From: Nocardia altamirensis NBRC 108246
Lineage (GTDB): Bacteria > Actinomycetota > Actinomycetes > Mycobacteriales > Mycobacteriaceae
Assembly (NCBI RefSeq): GCF_001612685.1
Contig: NZ_BDAY01000015.1
Coordinates: forward strand, 124,001 to 188,000
Reading direction: 5' to 3'
DNA length: 64,000 nt
A model generated the notes under the pieces. It was not told where the DNA came from. It saw nothing but the letters and a program-made list of their open reading frames with translations, and ran no database searches. Below, one piece after another: positions 49,514-58,322 of this stretch (within the stretch, counting starts at the first letter, position 1; every line of letters starts with the position of its first letter). The position numbers and the translations under genes are program-made.

Positions 49514-51609
49514 CCCTCGCAGAACTACACCCCCGCGCCGCACCGACTGGCCCTGAGCCGCAGGCAACGCAGACTCCCGCCGCCGAATGCTGCTCGCCGG
49601 TTGACGGACAACCGGGTGCCTCGGTCACGGTGGTGCGCCCGGGAATGCTGACCACCGTGCAGGATTGGCCGGGACGGACCGGCTACTGGCACGTCGGAGT
49701 GCCGCCATCGGGGCCGATGGACGACCTGTCGTTCCGGCTCGGCAACCGAGCGCTCGGCAACCCCGATGGCGCGGCCGGACTGGAGTGCACGTTGGCCGGG
49801 CCCGCACTGCGCTTCTCCGCGCCGACGTGGATATGCGTCACCGGCGCGCCCGTTGACAGCACCGTGGACGGCGCACGCGTGCCGCAGTGGCGCACGGTCC
49901 TGGTGCCCGCAGGCGGCCTCCTCGAGGTCGGCGCGCTGCGCGGCCCGGGAATGCGGTGCTACGTGTTGGTCGCAGGCGGCCTCCAGCTGCCCGAATATCT
50001 CGGCAGCACCGCCACTTTCACGCTCGGACGGTTCGGCGGCAGCGACGGCGGCGTCCTGCGCGCCGACGAAGTGCTGCCGCTCGGGGCGCCGCACGGCGCC
50101 GTCACGACCGGCGTCCCGGCCGACGATCAACCGGCGATGACCGAACGCTGGGAACTGGCCGTCACCGAGGGCCCGCACGGCGCACCGGAATTCTTCACGC
50201 GCGCCGACGTCGACACCATCATCGGCACCGACTACGCGGTGCACTTCAACTCCGACCGCACCGGCGTTCGCCTCGTCGGCCCCAAGCCGGAGTGGGCACG
50301 CACCGACGGCGGCGAGGCGGGGCTGCACCCGTCGAACATTCACGACACCGCGTATTCGGTTGGTGCACTGGACTTCACCGGCGACACCCCGATCCTGCTC
50401 GGCCCGGACGGTCCGAGCCTCGGCGGTTTCGTCTGCCCGGTGACCGTCGTCGCCGCTGACCGCTGGAAGCTCGGGCAGCTGGCACCGGGCAATGCCGTCC
50501 GGTTCGTGCCCATCCGCGCCGAGCGCGCCGCCTCGCTGCGCGATCTCGGCCCTGGCCGTCGCGCCGCCTGGCCCATCGTGCTGTCGTCGGGCGGCGACGG
50601 TGACGACGGCGTGCTGCGCCGGGCCGAGGTCGACGACGAGACCGGGGTGACCTATCGCCGGGCGGGCGACGACGCGGTACTCGTCGAATACGGCGCCATG
50701 ACATTGGATCTCGGCCTGCGCGCCCGCGTGCACGCCCTCCATCAGCACCTGCTCGCGGCCGGCGTGCGTGGCGTGACCGAACTGACCCCCGGCATCCGGT
50801 CACTCCAGATCCGGGTCGACCCGCACGTCCTCTCCCGCACCGCGCTCCTCGATCTGCTCGCCGAGGCCGAAGCGCAGCTGCCCGCCGCCGATGCGCTCGT
50901 CGTCCCCAGCCGCACCGTGCATCTCCCGCTCTCCTGGGACGACCCGTCCACCCGCGAGGCGATCACCCGCTACATGCACGGTGTCCGCGCCGACGCGCCG
51001 TGGTGCCCGTGGAATATCGAGTTCATCCGCCGGATGAACGGATTGGCCTCGGTGGCAGAGGTTTACGACACCGTGTTCAATGCCGAATACCTCGTCCTCG
51101 GCCTCGGCGACGTGTATCTCGGCGCACCGGTCGCCACCCCGACCGATCCGCGCCACCGCCTGGTGACCACCAAATACAACCCCGCCCGCACCTGGACCCC
51201 GCAGAACGCGGTCGGCATCGGCGGCGCCTACCTGTGCATCTACGGCATGGAAGGCCCCGGCGGCTACCAATTCGTCGGCCGCACCACCCAGGTCTGGAAC
51301 CATCACGCACGCACCGCACTGCCGCCTGGTGCGGACCGCTCCACCGCGGGCGCGGAAACACCATGGCTGCTCCGCTATTTCGATCGCATCCGCTGGTACC
51401 CGGTCGAGGCCGACGAACTCCTGGCCCGTCGTGCCGATTTCGCCGCGGGCATGATCGACGTCGACACCGAGGACGGCGAGTTCAGCCTCGCCGAGTACCG
51501 AAAGTTCCTCGCCGACAACGCCGAGTCCATCGATGCGTTCCGCGCCACCCAGTCCGCGGCCTTCGGTGCCGAACGCAGCTCGTGGCGGGCGGCCGGGGAG
51601 CTCGGCTGA
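49510..51609 (+). CDS. urea carboxylase-like carboxyltransferase lacking BC and BCCP domains
   Basis: A 699-residue protein from ATG 49510. Residues 40-340 are the AHS2/KipA half (VVRPGMLTTVQDWPGRTGYWHVGVPPSGPMDD) and 375-600 the AHS1/KipI half (EYGAMTLDLGLRARVHAL, LTPGIRSLQIRVDP, YNPARTWTPQNAVGIGGAYLCIYGMEGPGGYQFVGR). The tail (600-699) is the urea-carboxylase-specific region ending FLADNAESIDAFRATQSAAFGAERSSW. Normal urea/guanidine carboxylases are about 1200 residues: an N-terminal biotin carboxylase precedes this point and a biotinyl domain follows it. Both are absent, and no stand-alone copy lies in the window. Either partners act in trans or the chemistry differs, as in biotin-free KipI/KipA-type 5-oxoprolinases. 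Confidence 0.9.
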   Translation: MTLAELHPRAAPTGPEPQATQTPAAECCSPVDGQPGASVTVVRPGMLTTVQDWPGRTGYWHVGVPPSGPMDDLSFRLGNRALGNPDGAAGLECTLAGPALRFSAPTWICVTGAPVDSTVDGARVPQWRTVLVPAGGLLEVGALRGPGMRCYVLVAGGLQLPEYLGSTATFTLGRFGGSDGGVLRADEVLPLGAPHGAVTTGVPADDQPAMTERWELAVTEGPHGAPEFFTRADVDTIIGTDYAVHFNSDRTGVRLVGPKPEWARTDGGEAGLHPSNIHDTAYSVGALDFTGDTPILLGPDGPSLGGFVCPVTVVAADRWKLGQLAPGNAVRFVPIRAERAASLRDLGPGRRAAWPIVLSSGGDGDDGVLRRAEVDDETGVTYRRAGDDAVLVEYGAMTLDLGLRARVHALHQHLLAAGVRGVTELTPGIRSLQIRVDPHVLSRTALLDLLAEAEAQLPAADALVVPSRTVHLPLSWDDPSTREAITRYMHGVRADAPWCPWNIEFIRRMNGLASVAEVYDTVFNAEYLVLGLGDVYLGAPVATPTDPRHRLVTTKYNPARTWTPQNAVGIGGAYLCIYGMEGPGGYQFVGRTTQVWNHHARTALPPGADRSTAGAETPWLLRYFDRIRWYPVEADELLARRADFAAGMIDVDTEDGEFSLAEYRKFLADNAESIDAFRATQSAAFGAERSSWRAAGELG

Positions 51610-51620
51610 GCGTTCGCGGG

Positions 51621-51773
51621 CTACCAGCCGAAAAGCTCCGCCATGTCGATCGCTTCGTCGTCCCAGGTCCGTTCGAGCGCCACGCGCTCGGCCTCCGGGA
51701 GATCCGGCGACCAGCCACAGCGGCGCCAGAATTCTTCCCGGTGTTCCTGGGTCAATGGTCTCGGTTTGTCCAT
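51621..51773 (-). CDS. small 50-residue hypothetical protein
   Basis: A short ORF from ATG 51773, with GAGG 8 nt upstream, to TAG 51621. It encodes MDKPRPLTQEHREEFWRRCG, then a WSPDLPEAERVALERTW segment and a Trp-ending tail (MAELFGW). It is acidic and helical, with four Trp, and codon usage is GC-rich at third positions, as in real genes here. It lies in the 250-bp gap between the carboxyltransferase and epoxide hydrolase genes, beyond the latter's terminator. No family recognised. Confidence 0.5.
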   Translation of the reverse strand: MDKPRPLTQEHREEFWRRCGWSPDLPEAERVALERTWDDEAIDMAELFGW

Positions 51774-51811
51774 GGCCGCACCTCACCGACAGTCCTGCTG
51801 CACTGATTGTC

Positions 51812-51845
51812 GGCCTGTTCCGGCAACGACATGCCGGAACAGGCC
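51812..51845 (-). terminator. hairpin terminator after epoxide hydrolase gene
   Basis: Perfect 14-bp stem GGCCTGTTCCGGCA / TGCCGGAACAGGCC with a 6-nt loop, 15 bp past the epoxide hydrolase stop. Confidence 0.85.
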
Positions 51846-51860
51846 AACGGACTTCGCGTT

Positions 51861-53015
51861 TCAGCGCAGATCGCGGAAGAACTCCCTGATGTCGGCCGTC
51901 AGCAGTGCGGGCTCTTCCAGCGCCGCGAAGTGACCGCCGCTGTCGGCCTCGACCCAGCGGGTGATCGTGTGCTCCGGTTCGGAGTAGCGCCGGATCCCGA
52001 TGTCGTGCGCGAAGACGATGACGCCGGTGGGCACGCCGGAGTTCACCTGCGGAGTGCCCCAGCCGCCTGCATGGGCGTAGCCGACGTACGCCGCCGAACC
52101 CGCGGTTGCGGTGAGCCAGTACAACATCACGTTGGTCAGCAGCCGATCCCGCGCAATGATCTTGTCCGGGTCGATGTTTCGCGGATACGTCCACTCACGG
52201 AACTTGTCCATGATCCAGGCGAGCTGTCCCACCGGCGAATCCACCAGCCCGTACGCCAGCGCTTGCGGACGAGTCGACTGAATCGCGATGTAGCCGAACT
52301 CTTCCTGCATGAACGCCTCGATCCGGCGGACCCGATCCTGCTCTACCGCGGTCAGGCTCGCGAACTCGTCCTCGGCCAGCGGCAACGGCGGCATGGGGCC
52401 GGGTCCGCCGTTGACGTGCACGCCCGCAACATGTTCCGGAGCGGTGCGGCCGACCTCAGGGCTCACCGCCGCACCGATGTCACCGCCCTGCACGCCGTAA
52501 CGCTCGTAGCCGAGCCGGTGCATGAGCTCGGCCCACGCTGCGGCGATGCGTTGAACCGTCCAACCCGTCTCCGTCACCGGACCCGAGAAGCCGAAGCCCG
52601 GTAGCGCCGGAATCACCAGGTGGAAGGCGTCTTTCGGGTCGCCGCCATGGGCGGCAGGATCGGTCAACGGGCCGATCACGTCGAGGAACTCGGCCACCGA
52701 GCCAGGCCAGCCGTGCGTCATCAGCAGCGGCAGCGCCCCGTCGTGCGGCGAACGGACGTGCAGGAAGTGGATCGTCTGCCCGTCGATGTCGGTGGTGTAC
52801 TGCGGAAAAGTGTTGAGCTCGGCCTCGGCCGCGCGCCAGTCGTACTCGGTGCGCCAGTAGTCGACCATGTCGCGCAGCCAGGTGGTCGGCACGCCGGTGT
52901 CCCAGCCGTCACCGGGCAGCGGCGCGGGCAGGCGCGCGCCGTCGAGTCGGGCACGCAGGTCGTCGAGCTGCTGCTGCGGGATGTCGATGCGGAATTCGTG
53001 GATCTCGTTGCTCAT
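51861..53015 (-). CDS. epoxide hydrolase (EHN-type alpha/beta hydrolase)
   Basis: A 384-residue protein with the epoxide hydrolase N-terminal domain (1-110: IHEFRIDIPQQQLDDLRARLDGARLP, WLRDMVDYWRTEYDWRAAEAELN). The hydrolase core has HGWPG (101-105, oxyanion hole), nucleophile Asp179 in QGGDIGA and the catalytic His in SGGHFAALE. This is the microsomal/juvenile-hormone-type branch, opening epoxides to diols. The ATG has a TATCGT -10 7 nt upstream on the minus strand (53023-53028). Divergent from the WYL regulator, which may control it. Confidence 0.93.
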   Translation of the reverse strand: MSNEIHEFRIDIPQQQLDDLRARLDGARLPAPLPGDGWDTGVPTTWLRDMVDYWRTEYDWRAAEAELNTFPQYTTDIDGQTIHFLHVRSPHDGALPLLMTHGWPGSVAEFLDVIGPLTDPAAHGGDPKDAFHLVIPALPGFGFSGPVTETGWTVQRIAAAWAELMHRLGYERYGVQGGDIGAAVSPEVGRTAPEHVAGVHVNGGPGPMPPLPLAEDEFASLTAVEQDRVRRIEAFMQEEFGYIAIQSTRPQALAYGLVDSPVGQLAWIMDKFREWTYPRNIDPDKIIARDRLLTNVMLYWLTATAGSAAYVGYAHAGGWGTPQVNSGVPTGVIVFAHDIGIRRYSEPEHTITRWVEADSGGHFAALEEPALLTADIREFFRDLR

Positions 53016-53078
53016 GAATACGACGATATGACCTACCTAGGACAGCTTCCGCCCTAGCTTTCCGGCAGACTGAAACTC

Positions 53079-54029
53079 ATGTTGGAAACCTCCGCACGGC
53101 TGCTTCGGCTGTTGTCGCTCCTGCAGACGCCCCGCGATTGGACCGGCACCGACCTGGCCGAACGCCTCGAGGTCGATGTCCGCACCGTGCGCCGCGACAT
53201 CGACAAGCTGCGCAACCTCGGCTATCCGGTGGAAGCCACCGCCGGTGTCGCGGGCTATCGACTCGGCGCAGGCGCGAAACTGCCACCGCTGCTGCTCGAC
53301 GACGACGAGGCGGTGGCGGTCGCGATCGGGCTGCGCACCGCCGCGGGCGGCACCATCACCGGCATCGAGGACAGTTCGCTGCGTGCCCTCACCAAGCTGG
53401 AGCAGGTGCTGCCGTCGCGCCTGCGGCACCGCGTGAGCGTGCTGCAATCGGCCACCGTCGTGGTGCAGGCAGGCGGGCCGACCGTCGATCCGGATACCCT
53501 CACCGCGATCGCGGGCACGATCAGGGACAGTCACCGCCTTCGCTTCGACTACCGAAGTCATGACGGGGCAACGTCGTTGCGCGTCACCGAGCCACATCGG
53601 CTGGCGCACACCGGCCGTCGCTGGTACCTGATCGGCTGGGACGTCGATCGCGCCGACTGGCGCACCTACCGCGTCGACCGGCTGCATCCCCGCATCCCGA
53701 CCGGACCGCGCTTCACCCCGCGCGAAGCGCCCGATGTCGACCTGTCCGGCTATGTCTCGCGGGGAGTTTCGAGTTCGCCGTACCGGTACGTCGCCAGGAT
53801 CACCCTCAGGGTTCCTGCCGAGGTCGCCGCCGAGCGGATCGCGCCGACCGTCGGGGCCATCGAGGCCGTTGACGCCGAAACCTGCCTATTACGAACGGGA
53901 TCCAACTCCCTCGATGAACTGGCAATCTTCGTCGCCAGCTTCGGCTATCCGTTTCGGGTGCACGAGCCGCCCGAGTTCATCACCCACCTCCGCGAACTCG
54001 CTGCCCGGCTGTCGAATTCGGTCGACTGA
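53079..54029 (+). CDS. WYL domain transcriptional regulator (DeoR-type HTH)
   Basis: A 316-residue protein. Residues 1-60 are the winged helix (RLLRLLSLLQTPRDWTGTDLAERLEVDVRTVRRDIDKLRNLGYPVEA), followed by GVAGYRLGAGAKLPPLLLDDDEAVAVAIGL and the WYL domain (about 140-240: LRFDYRSHD, RWYLIGWDVDRADWRTYRVDRL). WYL proteins bind small ligands or nucleic acids and often control a neighbouring gene, here probably the divergent epoxide hydrolase. A TAGCTT -10 at 53055-53060 gives a short leader. Confidence 0.93.
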   Translation: MLETSARLLRLLSLLQTPRDWTGTDLAERLEVDVRTVRRDIDKLRNLGYPVEATAGVAGYRLGAGAKLPPLLLDDDEAVAVAIGLRTAAGGTITGIEDSSLRALTKLEQVLPSRLRHRVSVLQSATVVVQAGGPTVDPDTLTAIAGTIRDSHRLRFDYRSHDGATSLRVTEPHRLAHTGRRWYLIGWDVDRADWRTYRVDRLHPRIPTGPRFTPREAPDVDLSGYVSRGVSSSPYRYVARITLRVPAEVAAERIAPTVGAIEAVDAETCLLRTGSNSLDELAIFVASFGYPFRVHEPPEFITHLRELAARLSNSVD

Positions 54030-54044
54030 TCGGCGCCACCGCGA

Positions 54045-55112
<1,068 letters not shown>

Positions 55113-55135
55113 GGGTTTTTCCTCGCTAACACGGC

Positions 55136-55150
55136 ACTTACAGCGTAAGT
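55136..55150. promoter_or_regulatory. TetR operator copy 1
   Basis: ACTTAC-AGC-GTAAGT, perfect 6-bp arms and a 3-bp centre, located close to the reductase start. An identical-arm copy lies 34 bp away. Confidence 0.75.
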
Positions 55151-55169
55151 ATCTCACCTCGGACGGTAC

Positions 55170-55184
55170 ACTTACACCGTAAGT
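55170..55184. promoter_or_regulatory. TetR operator copy 2
   Basis: ACTTAC-ACC-GTAAGT, the same arms as copy 1, 19 bp upstream of the TetR ATG. The centre-to-centre distance of 34 bp places both on about the same DNA face. Confidence 0.75.
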
Positions 55185-55203
55185 CCGTCAACCGAAAGAG
55201 CTC

Positions 55204-55869
55204 ATGGCCAAGACCTCAGCCAACGGCACCTCGCGCCCGCCGCTCAACCGGGAAAAGGTGCTGCACACCGCCATTCGACTCGCCGACGAGCAGGGACTTG
55301 CCGCCCTGTCGATGCGCAAACTCGCGCAGACGCTCGGCGTCGAGGCGATGTCGCTGTACAACCACGTCGCCAACAAGGACGACCTGCTCGACGGCATCGC
55401 CGATCTGGTGGTCGCCGAGATGGCCGCCCCCACGATCGACGAGGAGTGGAAGGCGGCCATGCGGGCGCGGGCGACATCGGCGCACGAGGTACTGCTGCGG
55501 CATCCATGGGCCACCGGACTCATCGGCTCCCGACTCAATGTCGGCCCCGCCATGCTCCACTACATCGACGCCACCCTCGGCTGCCTGCGCACGGCAGGCT
55601 TCTCCTACCAGCAGGCCGATCGCGCATGGAACGCGATGGACAGCCACATCTACGGATTCACCTTGCAGGAGGTGAACTTCCCGCTGCAGCCGGACGAATA
55701 TGCCGCAGCGGCAACACAGTTCCTGCCGCGCATCCCCGCCGACGAATTTCCGTACATGAATGCGCTGTCACAGTTGGTGATCGACGGAGAGCACACGGGC
55801 ATAGCCGATTTCGACTTCGGCCTAAACCTGATCCTCGACGGGCTCGAACGCCTCTTGACCGGCGGCTGA
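55204..55869 (+). CDS. TetR family repressor (TetR_C-type)
   Basis: A 221-residue protein. The HTH is LSMRKLAQTLGVEAMSLYNHVANKDDLLDGIADLV (about 37-70), preceded by LNREKVLHTAIRLADEQGLAA. The C-terminal domain (HEVLLRHPWATGLIGSR, YGFTLQEVNFPL) fits the TetR C-terminal branch typical of tetracycline-repressor-like proteins. A GAAAGAG sequence precedes the ATG. Autoregulation together with the divergent reductase is expected through the ACTTAC/GTAAGT operators. Confidence 0.92.
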   Translation: MAKTSANGTSRPPLNREKVLHTAIRLADEQGLAALSMRKLAQTLGVEAMSLYNHVANKDDLLDGIADLVVAEMAAPTIDEEWKAAMRARATSAHEVLLRHPWATGLIGSRLNVGPAMLHYIDATLGCLRTAGFSYQQADRAWNAMDSHIYGFTLQEVNFPLQPDEYAAAATQFLPRIPADEFPYMNALSQLVIDGEHTGIADFDFGLNLILDGLERLLTGG

Positions 55870-55883
55870 CGCCGCCGAGTCGA

Positions 55884-56357
55884 TCATTCGATGCCGATCG
55901 TCGCCTCCGGATTGGCGGCATCGCGAACAATGCGCAACGCGGCGATCAGTGCATCGAGTTGCGCGGGCGTCAACAATCCGGTGAACCAGCGCTCGACGGC
56001 GGCCAGATAGTCCGGCAGCGCCTCCGCGAGCCGCACCGCGCCAGCATCGGTCAGCACCGCGTACGCACTGCGCCGATCGCCGGGGTCGAGCTCGCGCTCC
56101 ACCAGTCCCGCCCGCGCCAGCCGATCCACCAGCCGGGTCACGCCGCTCGTCGACAGCCTGGTCTGCGCAGCCAGATCGGACATGCGCAGTCGCCGCCGCG
56201 GCGAACGACTCAGGCGCATCAGCGCATTCATGTCGAGCCCGGACAGTCCGTGCGTCTTCCAGACCGGCGCCAACCTGCCGACCACGCCCTCGTGCGCCTC
56301 GAAGAGCAGGCCCATCGTGGTCAGCCGTGGGTCATCGAAGAGGTCCGTCGCGTCCAT
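55884..56357 (-). CDS. MarR family transcriptional regulator
   Basis: A 157-residue winged-helix protein: GLSGLDMNALMRLSRSPRRRLRMSDLAAQTRLSTSGVTRLVDRLARAGLVERELDPGDRRSAYAVLTDAG (about 38-107), with the DxRS wing motif. Such dimers respond to phenolic or oxidative ligands. A TAGATT -10 lies 6 nt before the ATG (56364-56369, minus strand). It is divergent from the SGNH hydrolase gene, with repeated TTGACATGAGGA elements between them that are its probable binding sites. Confidence 0.92.
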   Translation of the reverse strand: MDATDLFDDPRLTTMGLLFEAHEGVVGRLAPVWKTHGLSGLDMNALMRLSRSPRRRLRMSDLAAQTRLSTSGVTRLVDRLARAGLVERELDPGDRRSAYAVLTDAGAVRLAEALPDYLAAVERWFTGLLTPAQLDALIAALRIVRDAANPEATIGIE

Positions 56358-56379
56358 GAGGCCAATCTACCCGAGATGA

Positions 56380-56406
56380 TTGACATGAGGATAGTTGACA
56401 TGAGGA
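56380..56406 (+). promoter_or_regulatory. direct repeats TTGACATGAGGA, likely MarR sites
   Basis: TTGACATGAGGA occurs at 56380-56391 and 56395-56406 (15-bp period), in the divergent region upstream of both MarR and SGNH genes. A third, inverted and slightly changed copy lies at 56437-56451. Confidence 0.6.
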
Positions 56407-56436
56407 ATACTCTGTTGTAAAAACATGACTACGCAA

Positions 56437-56451
56437 TATTCCTCGCGTCAA
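56437..56451 (-). promoter_or_regulatory. inverted third copy of the MarR-region repeat
   Basis: TATTCCTCGCGTCAA is the reverse complement of TTGACGCGAGGAATA, 13 of 15 positions matching the direct repeat at 56395-56409. It lies just before the SGNH ribosome-binding site. Confidence 0.55.
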
Positions 56452-56466
56452 CTAATGGAGTGCTCG

Positions 56467-57606
56467 ATGTCTGACACCACCCACTGGGTCGCCGGTTTCC
56501 GTTCCGCGGTCATCAGCCCGGACGAACAGATCAAGCTGACCCAACCGCGCGCCTTCGCCGACGAGACCGTCCGCCAGGTGCTGCATTTGGCCGGCGGCGG
56601 CGAGCAACTCCGGATCCGCCTCACCAACCGTTTCGGGCACGCCCCCTTGGTCATCGGCGCCGCCAAACTCGCGCTCCGCAAATCAGGCAGCGCGATCATC
56701 ACCGAGACCGACACCGCGCTGACCTTCGACGGCGCCGCACAGGTCAGCATCCCCGCGGGCGGCGAAGTGGTCTCCGACGCGGTCCAGCTCGCGGTCGCCG
56801 CGGGCACCGATGTGACACTGAGCCTGTATCTGCCCGGCGAGACCGGGCTGGCGACCTACTCCCATCAGGCCACCGAAATCGCCTACGTCGCACCAGGAGA
56901 CGTCACCTCGGCACCGGATCTGACCGCCACCGACGAGGTGCCGTCCCGATTCTTCGTCACCGGCGTCGATGTGCTTGCCCCCGTGGATGTCCCGGTTGTC
57001 GTGGCGTTCGGCGACTCCTGGTTCGAGGGCGTCGGGTCGACCATCGGCGCGAACCGCCGTTCGGTGGATGTGCTCAGCGAACGGCTGCCGCGCGGCTGGG
57101 CCGTCAACCAGGGCATCGGCGGAAACCGCCTGCTGACCAACGAGATCGGCGTACCAGGGCTCGACCGGTTCAGCCGCGACGTCCTTTCCGTCCCCGGCGC
57201 CACCGCGGTTGTGATCAACTTCGGCATCAACGACCTCATCCTCGGCGGCATGGCCGACCAGCCGCCCGCCACGGCCGACGAACTGATCGCGGGCTACACC
57301 GAGCTGGCCCGCCGCGCGCACGCCGCGGGTCTCACCATCCACGCCGCCACCATCGGGCCCTACGCGGGCTGCATCTACGAAGGTATGCCCATTGCCGAAA
57401 CCCAGGCGACCCGCCGCCAGGTCAACGAATGGATCCGCGGCACCGACGTTTTCGACTCGATCTTCGACGTCGCCGCCGCCGTCGCCGACCCGGCGCGGCC
57501 TGATTTCATCCGCCCAGACCTCGACTCCGGCGACGGCATGCACCTCAACGACGCAGGCCACCGGGTGATGGCCGAATCCGTCGACACCGCAGCACTTTTC
57601 CGCTGA
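56467..57606 (+). CDS. SGNH/GDSL family hydrolase
   Basis: A 379-residue protein from ATG 56467 (GGAG 6 nt upstream); in-frame ATGs at 56425 and 56455 lie within the operator region and lack ribosome-binding sites. A beta-rich N-terminal carbohydrate-binding-like region (1-165) precedes the SGNH core with block I GDSWFEG (Ser184), block II Gly (NQGIGGNRLL), block III GIND and block V DGMHLNDAGHR (Asp-His). This layout resembles rhamnogalacturonan acetylesterase-like lipases. No signal peptide is visible. Divergent from MarR. Confidence 0.9.
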   Translation: MSDTTHWVAGFRSAVISPDEQIKLTQPRAFADETVRQVLHLAGGGEQLRIRLTNRFGHAPLVIGAAKLALRKSGSAIITETDTALTFDGAAQVSIPAGGEVVSDAVQLAVAAGTDVTLSLYLPGETGLATYSHQATEIAYVAPGDVTSAPDLTATDEVPSRFFVTGVDVLAPVDVPVVVAFGDSWFEGVGSTIGANRRSVDVLSERLPRGWAVNQGIGGNRLLTNEIGVPGLDRFSRDVLSVPGATAVVINFGINDLILGGMADQPPATADELIAGYTELARRAHAAGLTIHAATIGPYAGCIYEGMPIAETQATRRQVNEWIRGTDVFDSIFDVAAAVADPARPDFIRPDLDSGDGMHLNDAGHRVMAESVDTAALFR

Positions 57607-57613
57607 GCCCCGA

Positions 57614-57651
57614 CTGGCTCCTCAGGACCGAGGGTGGCCCCGAGGAGCCAG
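57614..57651. terminator. hairpin between convergent SGNH and TetR genes
   Basis: CTGGCTCCTC (57614-57623) and GAGGAGCCAG (57642-57651), perfect 10-bp arms. It overlaps the last codons of the TetR gene. Confidence 0.6.
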
Positions 57652-58251
57652 GCCGCGCAGCACGACAGCGAGTCCGTCGCGAAACTCCTCCGAAGCCGGG
57701 ATCGTCCGCGCCTGGGCTGCCGTTGCCGCAACCAGCGGGTAGTCCTCGACCGCCAGGTGTGCCATCGTTGCGGTGCCAGGCCCGGCGAGCGAGGCGTAGT
57801 GCTCGTTCTGCAAGAAGCCGAACAGGAACGCGATGAGCGTGCGCTGCGCGATCAGCCGATCGCGACCGACGAAGCCACCCTCCGTCAGCGCCGACAGCAT
57901 CGTCTCGATCAGCCCGAGCGACGCTGCCGTCGACTGACGATGCCGCAGCACGAGCGGCACCGTCTCCGGATGCTTCGACACTGCGGCGCACATCCGCTGC
58001 AGCAGTGTCGATATCCGTTCGCGCCATGGCATTTCGGGCGGCAACGTCGCCTCGATGTCGGCGAAGATCCGATCGACCACCAGTATCTCGAGCGCTTCCC
58101 GGTCTGCGACATAGCGATACAGCCCCATGGTGGCCAAGCCGAGCTCTTTGGCGACCGCGCGCATCGTCAGCGCGGCCAGACCGTCACGGTCGATGACCGC
58201 GAGCGCAGCCGCCGACAGATCTTCCTGGGTGAGCGAACGAGGACGTGGCAT
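57622..58251 (-). CDS. TetR family repressor
   Basis: A 209-residue protein from ATG 58251 (MPRPRSLTQEDLSAAALAVI); an in-frame start further upstream would run through the operator. The HTH is LTMRAVAKELGLATMGLYRYVADREALEILVVDRI (about 27-61). The C-terminal part includes LAQRTLIAFLFGFLQNEHYASLAGPG-type helices. Palindromes of the same 6-3-6 design as the previous TetR system lie between it and the divergent peroxiredoxin-like gene, which is the probable target. Confidence 0.9.
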   Translation of the reverse strand: MPRPRSLTQEDLSAAALAVIDRDGLAALTMRAVAKELGLATMGLYRYVADREALEILVVDRIFADIEATLPPEMPWRERISTLLQRMCAAVSKHPETVPLVLRHRQSTAASLGLIETMLSALTEGGFVGRDRLIAQRTLIAFLFGFLQNEHYASLAGPGTATMAHLAVEDYPLVAATAAQARTIPASEEFRDGLAVVLRGLAPRGHPRS

Positions 58252-58260
58252 GGGTTGACA

Positions 58261-58275
58261 GCGTACAAGGTACGC
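58261..58275. promoter_or_regulatory. TetR operator copy 1
   Basis: GCGTAC-AAG-GTACGC, perfect 6-bp arms with a 3-bp centre, 9 bp upstream of the TetR start. Confidence 0.7.
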
Positions 58276-58285
58276 GCATACTAGA

Positions 58286-58310
58286 CGTAGGCGTACTACG
58301 TACACCTACG
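58286..58310. promoter_or_regulatory. TetR operator copy 2 (extended palindrome)
   Basis: GCGTAC-TAC-GTACAC (58291-58305) flanked by CGTAGG and CCTACG gives a near-perfect 25-bp palindrome. Its centre is 30 bp from that of copy 1 and 25 bp before the target gene ATG. Confidence 0.7.
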
Positions 58311-58322
58311 AAAGGAATCTGT

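Noticed and set aside
49510-51609. Full urea carboxylase or 5-oxoprolinase call
   Set aside because: The BC and BCCP domains of urea carboxylase are absent, and no PxpA-like partner is adjacent; the neutral carboxyltransferase call is safer.
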